Source: Bacteroidales bacterium (lineage in GTDB: Bacteria; Bacteroidota; Bacteroidia; Bacteroidales; UBA932). From it: a stretch of DNA of 30,699 nucleotides. A model generated the notes under the pieces. That model did not search any database, was not told the DNA's origin, and saw only the letters and a program-made list of their open reading frames with translations. The first letter of the stretch is position 1, and each line of letters begins with the position of its first letter. The stretch is taken from NCBI GenBank assembly GCA_017429205.1, contig JAFRPH010000036.1, positions 1-30,699 on the forward strand. The letters are read 5' to 3'. A program made the translations under genes and the position numbers. This document shows positions 14,827-26,800 of this stretch, one piece after another.

Positions 14827-17800
14827 ATGCGGAACAACGACAAGCTGAACGCAAAGCACACGACCCTGGCTCAGCGCCTGCGCGCGACAGTGCTGGCGAT
14901 GGCCATGCTGGTGTCTCAGGTGTCGGACGTTTTCCCCATGATCGCGCGCGCGGACGAACCCATCCCGTCCGCCCCTGAAGCGATCATTGAGGAGACGCCG
15001 GCCGCCGCGGAAGCGGAGGATGTGCTTGATAAGTCGGGGTTGCCCGGTGAAGCCGATGCGCAGGAACCCGAAGCAGGGGCTCCCGCGGCAGACGGCGAAG
15101 AGCAGGCGAAGGGGGAGGACGCGGATCCCGCGGCCGAGGCCAAGCCTGCGTATGAGATCCCGCTGCCTGAGATCAACGCGGAGATGCACGTCGGCGACAC
15201 GGTGAAAGTGAAGCTCGCGAATCCCGGCGAGGTCTTCATCGTCAAGCTGACGGTGAAAAAGGCCGAGACCCTGCTCCTGACCGCTGACGGCGCGGACGCG
15301 TGGGTCGAGATCCGCAAGGCGAGCACACCGGCCGGACGCGGTCACCGCTATGAGAGCGAGAACGGTGTCCTCACCGCGAGCTTCCAGGCGGATGCGACGG
15401 TCTATCTCCTGACCTTTGTGGGCAATCATGGCCGCACGGGCAGCTTTGCCGTGTCCGTCGTGAGCGATCCCATTAATAAGGAAGAAAAGCCTGCCGAAGT
15501 GCCGGTGGAGATCCCGGAGACCCCCGCGGAGCCCACGGTCGCCGAGCCTGAGGCTGCTCCCGCCGCGACGGTCGAAGAAGCCGGTGCGGCTGTTGTTCCC
15601 GCCGCGACGGTTGAGGAAGCCGAAGCTGAGGCCGCTCCCGCCGTGACGGAGGAGGCTGCCGAGGCGGAACCGATCCCCGCTGTGACGGAAGAAGTTGCCG
15701 AAGTCGAGGCCGCTCCCGCCGTGACGGAGGAGGCTGTCGAGGTTGAGGCCGCTCCCGCCGTGACGGAGGAGGCTGTCGAGGTCGAAGCTGTTTCCGCTGT
15801 GACGGAGGAAGTTGCCGAAGTCGAGGCCGCTCCCGCCGTGACGGAGGAGGCTGCCGAGGTCGAGGCCGCTCCCGCCGTGACGGAGGAGGCTGTCGAGGTT
15901 GAGGCCGCTCCCGCCGTGACGGAGGAGGCTGTCGAGCCCGAGGCTGTTCCCTCTGTGACGGAAGAGGCCGCCGAGCCCGAGGCCGAGACAGAGGAGGCCG
16001 AGGCCGAGCCTGTCGCCGTGGGGAACACCTATGTCTTCGGTGAGGACAAGGAAGTCGAGCTCTCCGTGATCCTGGCCGCGCTGGGCTATGATCCGGCGGC
16101 GCTGGACGTGTTTGACGTTCAGGTGTCCGGCAAAAAGATCGCGGTCGACGTGACCGAAACCGACTTTGTCCTGTGCGCGCTGGATACCTTTGAGGCGGAG
16201 ACCGTCAAGGTCAAGTGCCGCGGCAGCGCGAACATCAGGATCACGCTGAGCAACCCGGCTGCGGTCGAGGAGCCCGTTGTTACCGTTGAGGCGGAAGAGC
16301 CCGCGGCCACGGTTGAGGCGGAAGAGCCCGTCGCGACGGTCGAGGCCGGGGAACCCGCGGCCACGGTTGAGGCGGAAGAGCCCGTCGCAACGGTCGAGGC
16401 TGAGGAACCCGTGACCACGGTTGAGGCGGAAGAGCCTGTTGCGACCGTTGAAGCGGAAGAGCCCGTGACCACGGTCGAGGCCGAGGAGCCCGCCGCGACG
16501 GTCGAGGCGGAGGAGCCCGCCACCACCGCCGAGGCGGAAGAGCCCGAGGCGGTCTATGCCTATGCCTTCAGCGGCATCGGCGATTATCAGCTTGTCTCCT
16601 ATATTGTGTCCCTCAATGAGATTGCCTACCAGTGGTTGGAGTCCGTGACGGTCAGCGACCCCGAGGCGGTGTCCCTGGACGACGACCTCTATCTGACCGC
16701 GAACGCCTGGTTCGACGCGGTGACCCTGACCGTCGTGACCGACGCAGGGGAGACCTACGAGATCATCCTGAGCAATGTGCCCGCGAAGAAGGAGATCTCC
16801 GCCGATCAGGTGACCGTCGGTTCCTACACGCTCAATGAGAGTATCCTGACCAACTATCGGATCGCGCTGGAGGCGGGCGAGGATCAGGCCATCGACTATG
16901 TCGGCCTGGATATCTCCATTCCTGCGGAGCTGAAGGACGAGGCCGTCGACCTCTATGACGTCACGGTCGAGCTGGAGAAGCCCATCGAGCTACCCGAGGC
17001 GCCCGAGGGCATGGAAGCCGTGTTCAGGCTGGTGGAACTCTTCCACATCACCGCGGAAGGCGGCGCGTGGGTCCCGGTGAAGAATGTCTTCTATAATGAA
17101 GAAAAGACTGCCATCACCGGATTCGTGTTCGAGACCGATGACTTCTCCCCGTATGTCGTGCGGTATACGGTGGACTTTGTGTACGTGGATGAAGAGGGCG
17201 AGGAGCACGCCTGGTCCTTCGAGGGTCTCGGCGAGTATCCCGTTGAGGAGATCCTGGCCGCGCTCGGCATCGAGTACGAGACGATCGAAAGCGTCACCCT
17301 CGAGCTGACGGAAGCCGTGGATGAGGTGGACGAGACCGCCCTGTACCTCACCGGCGACGCGGAGACCGGCTATGTGCTCCACAGCGACGTGGCCTTTGAC
17401 GACACTTACCTGCTGACCGTTGTCACCGACGCCGCGACCCTGCTGATTACGGTGACGGATGCGCCTGCCCCGAAGATTACGGTCTCGTTCTACGCATCAG
17501 ACGGAACGACTGTTGATACCACCGCCAGCGCCGGCAGTTACAATTATGCCGTGGTGTTTGATGGATGGGGCGGCGGTGTACAGGGTGTTACGCCCATCTC
17601 CATGAGCGACGGTGTGCTCACCGCGCAGTTCGACAACAGCGTGGATGTACCCTTTGCTCAGTATCAGAGCGGACAAAAACAGTTTTACCTGATCAATTAT
17701 ACCGGCAGTGACGTTCCCGGTAATACCGGGATGAACTGGTATGATAACAACCTGATCCCTGTAAAGACTCAGCTCATGAACGGCGCGGATCTCGGTTTGT

Positions 17801-20800
17801 ACACCATCAACAACTGGGAACATCAGCCTGGCGGTAACTATAACTATCAGGCAGTTAAAGAGGATGGTTATTTCGTAAACCTGCAGTTCCGTGCGCAGGA
17901 TTACCATTCCGAGAACAATCCGGATGCTGACTTTGTGACTCCCGGTGTAACCGAAGGTGCTCCGGCCCTGAACCCCAAGTACGCTTTCACGCGTGTGCTG
18001 CTCAGCGACGAGGACGGTAAGTATGTGGGCTTTGCTGTCGCCTCCATCCCCAGCAACGCCTCCGTCAACAGCACTGTCATCACGGAATTCACCATGTTCA
18101 ATGAGCCTGTGGCGAATGTGACTGACGGCGTTTCCAGCGGCAACACCATAAACTATGCTCAGGCCAGGGCAGCCGGCTACTCTGTGGCCTCCTCCGGTAC
18201 CAGTGTTCGTATCGGCTACAAAAATCAGAACACAGCGCCTGCCTGGACGGACTTCGACACCCAGGCCAACGGCTTCTCCACCGGTGACCCCGAGGGCTAT
18301 ACCTTCGCGGGGCAGGTCCGTGTGTCTCCTGATGAAAGAACCGTTAACCTGCGTATTGCCGACCCCACCTATTATGATGTGAAACTGGACTGCGGCGGCG
18401 AGCCGCTCACGCTCCCCACGGGTGTGGATGTCTACGCTCTGGTGCATGTTACGACGTCCAGCAACAACCATCTTTACGCGTACGCGAAGATCACCGCCGA
18501 TGACACGACGGATGGCGGTAAAACCTACACGGTGCGGGTTCCCAACGAAGACTGGTTCCAGGAAACGAACGGCAATTTCATGCCCGGTACCAACATGATC
18601 AGTGGTCACGAGAGCAATGTGACCGTGTCTCTGGCGGGCGTGCCGACAGGAACCGCGGTGAACAACCCGAATGATATCAGGTACAAGGCTGTTCCCGTCG
18701 GCGGCTATGTTCACACTCACGAAGTGGTTTCCTATCCCTCCATCAACAACGGTCAGTTTGATCCGGATGCGGATCCTGTCCAGCGTACCTTCGAGGACAA
18801 CGTCTACACCGACTATGTATATCTCCGGAAGAACGACGACAGCATGTCGGACTACACGCTGGAGTATCTGCTGACCAAGTTCAACATCATCACGGTTTGT
18901 CCCAACACGGACAGCGGCCACTCCTACAGTGGCTCCACCTGGGGCAACGGCGATTTCGTGCACAATCAGCACACCGTGGCCGGCATCCTGGTCCGCGGCG
19001 ACCTGATCATTAACAGGGATATCAATATCGGCGGCGGCAATGAAGCCACGGCTCCTTCGGCTGTAGGCGGTGCCATTATTGCGAATGTCCCCTTGTCCGA
19101 TGTTAGTCCTATTATCGGCGGCGGTCAGAACAAGCCCCGTCCGTCTGACTACAACTTCTATGTGGGTGAGGTCAACCCGGGCTTCAACGGTAACATCCTC
19201 CTCAACGGACAGCTTGTTGACCTGACCACCTGGGGCGAGACGATCCCGAACAGCAACTATGTCAACTGGGGCGCGCTCCAGAGCAGCGTGATCCGTCAGT
19301 CCGGCGCTCTGTACAGCAACGCGCAGCGGGAAGTGACGATTGAGAACGCAGGAGCAACAACCATCAATGTGACCGCCGGTGAAAAGATCCGGGTGAAATA
19401 TGCGGAAGGCGTGCACCCGGAAAACTGCCACATCACCGTCAAGCTGGACATGCTGGACCAGCCCTTCGCGAATCTTCCCGGCACAGTCATCAGCTTCGCC
19501 GGTGCCGGAAAGCACGGCATCCCGAAGCTGGAGACGATCCACGGCAGCCTTCCCGGCGCGGTGGACGACGGTGACGGCATCTCCGTCATCTACAACTATC
19601 CCTATGCGAGTGAACTCTATACTTGGTATAGCGATCCGGAGTTCGGCCATGTGATCGCGCCGCGCGCCGATGCTGTCATCACCTGCGGCAACTTCAACGG
19701 CGCCATGGTCGTCAACAGCATCTACTCCACGGCTGAGGGCCACCTCTCCGCCTACAAGGGCGGCACGCTGCTGGGCTTCTACGGCAACATGGACGCCGGA
19801 AAGACCATCGATGGCGTGACACCCACCGATCACCAGGTTTTCGAGTTCACCCTTGAGATGCTCAGCGATGAAGTACCGGAGGCGGACTACAACGCTGCCA
19901 TCGCCGAGGGCAAGACCCAGGAAGAGATCATCTGGGACTTCATCGGTACAGCCAGGAACGAGAATAACTCGATCACCTTCGGCAAGGTGCCGTTCTACAC
20001 GGCCGGCGACTACTACTTCCGCGTGCGTGAGTCCGCGGAGCCGCATCTGGACGGCATTACCAACGACGACACGGTTTACATCGTTAAGGCGCATGTCGAC
20101 GCTGTATCCAGCGGCGAGAACCTTGTCCTTGTGATGGATCCGTCCAAGCTGGCACTGTATAAGGTGGCGAATGCGGCGGCGCTGACCACGACCATCTACA
20201 ACAGTTCCAACGAGACTTACGAAACCGGCATCAACACGAGCGCGCTCCAGCCGGTTTCCGGCACCATGAGCTGGACCAACGGCAGCGCCGGTCAGGACGG
20301 CACGCTTGTGTCCGGCGTCGGGTTCATCAACCGCGAAGCCAAGAACGGCCTGACCATCGAAAAGCAGGTCCGCGGCACGAACGCGACCGATGCCAACTTC
20401 GTGTTCAACCTCTTCCTCTGGCAGGAGTACACCGATCCGGAGACCGGTGAGGTTTCCTATGAGGCGGTCGTGCGCGAGGTGGAGAGCATCTCCAACGGCG
20501 TGCCCGGCACGGTTTCCTTCCTGCAGACCCAGTATTACGACGAGCAGCTGACGCCTCCGGCCTATCATCCGGCCGGCCACATCGCTTTCAACATCACGGC
20601 GAACAACGACTTCACCGTCAACGGTCTGCCTTCCGGCGCGCACTATGCGTTTATCGAGGACGAGGGCCGTATGCCCGGCGGCTATCAGCTGGCCAAGGTG
20701 ACCGGCGACGCGATCGGCATTGTGCCTGAAGAAGGCGTGCAGTCCGCCGAGATCATCTTCACCAACACCTACATCACCCACTACTGCGTGGCCATTGCCA

Positions 20801-23800
20801 AGGTCTGGGACGACGAGAACGACCGCGACGGCATCCGTCCGGAGTCCATCTATGCCGACCTCTACCAGTCCGCGCAGATCACCGATCCCGAGACCGGTGC
20901 GGTTTCGACTGTCTACTATGACGCCGAGGGCAACGGCTATGTCCAGACAGGCAGCGGCGACAGCGTCACCTATGTCGGCGAGGACGAGACCCTGCAGAAG
21001 CCCCCGGCCTACGCGAGCGTCGAACTGAACGACGCGAACAGCTGGGTGTACCTGGTGCGCGGCGTGCCGAGCGGCGATATCGACGGCAACCAGTTCACCT
21101 ACACCTGGGAGGAGTATATCCTCAACGGCACGACCAAGATCTACGAGGGTGCCGAGGGCTGGCCGGCCTATACCAGCACCACCGAGGTCACCCAGGACGA
21201 CACGGTCGCCGGCGTCGATGAGGTCATGATCATCACGTCCGTGACCAACACGCACAAGAAGGAGTATACCGAGGCCGAGGCCGAGAAGATCTGGGTAGAC
21301 GATAACAACAAGTTCGGCCTGCGTCCCGAGACGCTCACCTTCCGCCTGATCGCGGAATACACGGTGGATGAGCCTGTCCTGGACGACAACGGCGATCCGA
21401 CCTACGACGAGAACGACAAGCCCGTCACCGAACCGCACAAGTATGAGGTCCGCAATATCACCGCGCTGGGCGAAGGCCTGGTCAGCGATATCGTGCTCGA
21501 CGGCACCGCCGACGAGAACGGCGAGATCGAAGCCTGGAAGGCTCACTGGGAGGATCTGCCCAAGTACTATGCGGGCAATGAGATCACCTACAAGGTGGTC
21601 GAAGTTGACGTGCCCGAAGGGTACGCGATGGAGATCACCAAGAAATGCGCGTTCAACGAGACGACCAAAGTCTGGGAGGCCGCGATCACCAATACGCTTG
21701 ATCTGGGCGCCCTGAAGGTGAGCAAGAACCTGTTCATCGACGGCAAGCAGGTCACCGAGGCGACCGACACCACCGAGGGCAAGGTCAACTGGAACCGCGT
21801 CTTCTACGTGCAGATCACCTATACGCACACCGTGGTCGATCCCGCGACCGGCAATGAGACGGAAGAGACCCTGTACCTGAATGTGAACGGCGAACTCACC
21901 GCCGAAGCCGCCACCCTGACCGTCACGCCCAGGACGGCGCTCGAATTCGAGAACATCCCCGTGGGCGAATACACCGTGACCGAGGTCAAGGATGAAAACG
22001 GCACGGCCTTTGGCGAGGGCGAGTATCCGACGATCGGCAGCATGACCTTCCTGTCCGACCTGTCCCGCATGACGGACAGCGCGGCGGTGGTCGCGGACGA
22101 TCCCGAATCCACGACGGATAAGCCGGCCGAAGCCACGCTCGTCAACGCGTACACGAGCGGCCTGTACTGCATCGCGGTGACGAAGCAGTGGATGATCAAC
22201 GGCAAGGTGTCCGTCCCGGCGGACGACACCAAGGTGACCGTGCGCCTCGAGCGGACGACGACCCCGACGGATGTGGACAGCTGGGTGCCCGCGCCGCTGG
22301 ATCTGCGCGAGACGGATACCGACTACGGCAAGACGGACGGCACCATCGGCACCATCGTCCTGACCAAGGCCAACAACTGGTCCGCGGTCGCCGTCGGCAT
22401 GGACAAGATGGATCCGAACGGTGCCCAGTACAGCTACCGCTGGGTCGAGCTGGACAAGAACGGCAAGGTCCTGGGGATCCACAGTGTGGAACACTTCAGC
22501 GAGAGCGCCAACGACGGCCATTATGCGGTCGGCGCGCAGGAGCTGATCCAGTACGCGAACGTGCCCGAGGGCGCGACGGACGACGAGGCGACCACGCAGC
22601 GGATCTTCCTGACCAAGCTGGTCAACAGCGCGGCGGAGGTCGAGATCCCGATCACGAAGCGGATCAAGACCGAGGAAGGCGTGGCCTATCCGTATCTCGA
22701 CGCGAAGTTTGAGCTGCGGCAGAGCGCCAACGATGGCACGTATGCGGCGGTTGATCCGGCAGCAAACCGCAGTGATGTTCCGCTCCGCGACTGGAAGGAG
22801 ACGGACAGTACCGACGACATTAAGGTAATGGTCAACGAGACCGGCACCCTGAGGATCCACGGCATCACCGCCGCCGGCACGTTCATCTACCGTGTGCGCG
22901 AGGTTGCACCGACCAGCCCGCTGCCCGGCATGGTGTACGACACCGCCGATCGCATCATCAAGGTGACGACCGAGTGGAAGCAGAACGCGGACAATGAGGA
23001 CAGCTACCTCATGGTCACCAAGGTCGAGTGGCAGAAGGAAGGCGACGAGACCTGGACGACCGTCACCAACATGGACGCCATCGCGCCCATCGAGATCACG
23101 AATGAGTTCAAGGCGGGCGAACTGGAGATCAGCAAGACCGTCATCAGTGACAACCCGGCCGATCTGGGTGAGGCGTTCACCTTCGAGATCGTGCTGAAGA
23201 ACGAGGACGACTCGAACCTGGCCGACGGCGTCTACGGCGGCGTGGAAGTGAAGGACGGCAAGGCCACTGTGAAACTGCACAGCGGCGACAGCGTGAAGCT
23301 GACCGGCCTGCCCGTCGGCACCGGCTACACCGTGAAGGAGACCGCTCCCACCGAGGGCTACAAGATCACCTATACCGTCAACGGCGGAGAGGCACAGACT
23401 TACGCGGCGGCCGGCGTCACCGGCACGATCGCGGATGACTCCGCCACCGAGACCGTTGACGAGAGCTCGGTGACCGTGGCCTTCACGAACGAACGCGAAG
23501 TGGACGACGTGACCATCGTCAAGACGGTGGAGAGCGCGCTGCAGAGCGACAAGGACGCGGAGTACACCTTCACGATCTATGCGGATGCGGACATCCACAA
23601 CTATGACGAGGACGGCACCACCGACCTCGGCTTCCCCGTGACCGGAACCGGCGCGACCGAAAACGAGACCGTGAAGTTCACCGACGGCGTAGCGACGCTG
23701 AAGGTCAAGGGCAACACGAGCAAGACCATCGGCGGCCTGCCCGTGGGCGTGGCCATCACCGTGGTGGAGACGCCCACGGAAGGCATGACCTCCGAGTGGA

Positions 23801-26800
23801 CGGACGACGTCAACGGCGGCATCGTCGGCGAGCTGGAGGACGATCTGGAGATCACCAACACCCGCGACACCGGCGAGCTGAAACTGGACAAGAAGGTCTT
23901 CGTCGACGGTCAGGACAAGACCGATGAATATGCGGAAAAGAGCTTCTTCTTCAAGCTGACCACCACGATCGAAGGCGTCGAGTACTACGTTCGCACGACC
24001 TACAACGCAGCTGCGGACGCGTATGAATTCATCGGGCTGGAAGAGATCACCGAGAGCACCGCGCTCAGCGATCAGCTGAAGCCCGGCAAGACGATGAAGT
24101 TCATCGGCCTGCCCGTGAACTACACGTACGTCGTGACCGAGTTCGCGGATCAGCACACGATCATCGCGGACGCGGACAACGCGCCCGGCAATATGGGCTC
24201 GATGACCTGGCTGTTCGACCTCAGCCGCACGAAGGATACCGCCGTCGTCGGCAAGGGCGAGACCGCGGAGATCGAACTGATCAACGCTTACACCACCGGC
24301 AAGTTCTGCCTGGCGGTGACCAAGCAGTGGAAGGTCAACGGCAAGCCCTATGCGGACGAAACCCTGAGCCTGACGGTCGACCTGGAGCGCAAGCTGGTCT
24401 CGGAGGACGACAGCAAGTGGACTCCCGTGACCGGTCAGACGCAGATCCCGCTGAACGCGGCCAACAACTGGTCCTATGTCGCTGTCGGCATGGAGCAGAT
24501 GGACAAGGACGGCAACCGCTATGAGTACCACTGGGTGGAGAACCCCGTTCCCGCCGGCTGGGCTCAGGCGGCCACCGAAGTGATCCAGAAGAAGGAGATC
24601 ACCGAGGGCAGCGGCGACACGGCTGTCACCACCGTTCTGATCTTCCTGACCAAGCTGACCAACAACAAGGTCACCGCGCAGCCCGAGGTGACCAAGAAGG
24701 TGACCGGCAATACCGACGAGGCCACCTACGATCCGGACGAAAAGTTCAAGTTCACCATCACCGGCTCTGAAGCCGTGCTTGACGACGGAACCAGTCTCTC
24801 CGGCAACGAACTCCCGATCGGCAGCAAGACCGAGGTGGAGATCAGGAACGGCGAGACCGGGATCTTCGGCGCCATCAGCTTTGACGCGCCCGGTGTGTAT
24901 ACCTACATCATCAAGGAGTCCGAGCCCGCAGCTGCGGACAAGACCGACCACATGACCTACGACACGGCGGACAAGAAGTTCGTGGTCACCGTGGAAGCCG
25001 ACGCGCAGGGCAACCTGTCGATCACGAAGGCCGAGTATGAAAACGGCGACGAGACCGGCACGACCCTGACCGTCACCAACGAGTACCTTGTCGTGACGGA
25101 TCAGCCCAAGGTGACCAAGACGGTGACGGGCGATAAGGACGCGCCTTGCTATGACCCGAACGAGCTCTTCGTGTTCACGCTGGCGCCCGTTGACCCCGCG
25201 GATGCACCGATGCCGAAGGAGACGCCCTTCACCATCCAGATCAAGGACGGCGAGAAGGGCAGCTTCGAAGAGATCACCTACACCGAGGTCGGTGAGTACG
25301 AGTACAGCATCACCGAGACCAAGGGCAGCACGCCCGGCATGACCTATGACGTGGACGGGGAAGGCAATCCCGTCGCGCACAAGGTGATCGTGAAGGTCAC
25401 CAAGGAGAAAGGCAAGCTCGTCACCGCCATCACCTATGACGGAGCGGCGGAGCTTAAGGTCGAGAACAAGTACGAGACCGGCAAGCTGAAGGTCATCAAG
25501 AAGATCGAGGGTCTTCCCGACGATCTGGCGGCGAAGATGATTTACCTGGTTGCCGTGAAGGACGGGGAGGGCAACTACTATGCCCTCAACGGCGCGGTGA
25601 CCGGCAAGGATCCGCACTGGGTCGAGATCACCAACGCCGAGAGCGGCATTGAGTGGCAGTACCTGGCGGAAGGCACCTATAAGGTGATCGAGAAAGTCGA
25701 GTTCGCGGATGCGCCCGGCTACACGCTGACGGAGACCACCTACCAGGTGGGCACCGGCGAGGCCGTCAAGCATCCCGAGACTGCCAACGCCGAAGTGACC
25801 GCGGACAGCGAGCCCACCGTGACCGTGACCAACAAGTACGGTCCCGTGGTGACCGAAGCGACCGTCATCAAGGCATGGGAGGATAACAACGACGAGGCGG
25901 GCGTCCGTCCCGAGACCCTGACCGTCACGCTGAACGCGGGCGAGACCAGGGCTGTGGACGTGGACGGCACCGCGATCGCCGATGTGATCCTCACTTCCGA
26001 CGACAACTGGACGAAGACCATTGAGAACCTGCCCAAGTATGACAATGCGGGCAATGAGATCACCTACAACTGGGTCGAGGCCCAGGACGGCCTGCCCGAG
26101 GGCTACAGCCTGACCGGGACCTCCGTCAACGGCACCGTGACGACGCTGACCAACACCTACGCGCCCGGCAAGACCACCGTGCCGGTCACGAAGCTGTGGG
26201 AGGACAGCAACAACCAGGATGGCAAGCGGCCCACGGATAATGTGTTCGTGCTGCTCCAGGCCAAGGTCGGCGAGACGGCGATCACGCTGGATCCGACCAT
26301 TGCCCTGGTCGAACTCAAGGGGGAGGACAACTGGACCTACATCTGGGTCGATCTGGATGAGGAGACCGCCGAGGGCGACGAGATCGAATACACGGTCGTC
26401 GAGGCGGACGCGGAAGGCAATCCTGTCGCTGAGGGCGACAAGATCGACTTCAACGGCACCGAGTACACCGTTAAGTCCGTCTCCGGCAATGCCGAGGAAG
26501 GCTACTACATCACCAACAGCTACAAGCCCGATACCGTTGAGGTGCCGGTCACCAAGATCTGGGACGACTTCAACGATGCGGACGAAGTGCGTCTGGAGAG
26601 CGTGACGGTCATCCTTTACAAGGGAACGGGCGCGGACAAGAAGCCCGTGGCTCAGAAGGTGCTGACCGAAGACGACAACTGGACGTACACGTTTGAGGAC
26701 CTCCCGAAGAACGAGGGAGGCCAGCCGATCACCTACTCTGTCGAGGAGTTCATGTCGGTTGAGCTGAACGAGTACTACAAGGAGGCGGAGAGCTCTCCCG

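Noticed and set aside
15426..16526. Minus-strand Ser/Ala/Thr-rich open frames (15426-16028 and 16119-16526)
   Set aside because: They are the complements of the 39-bp and 27-bp repeat arrays in the plus-strand adhesin gene and have no start signals.
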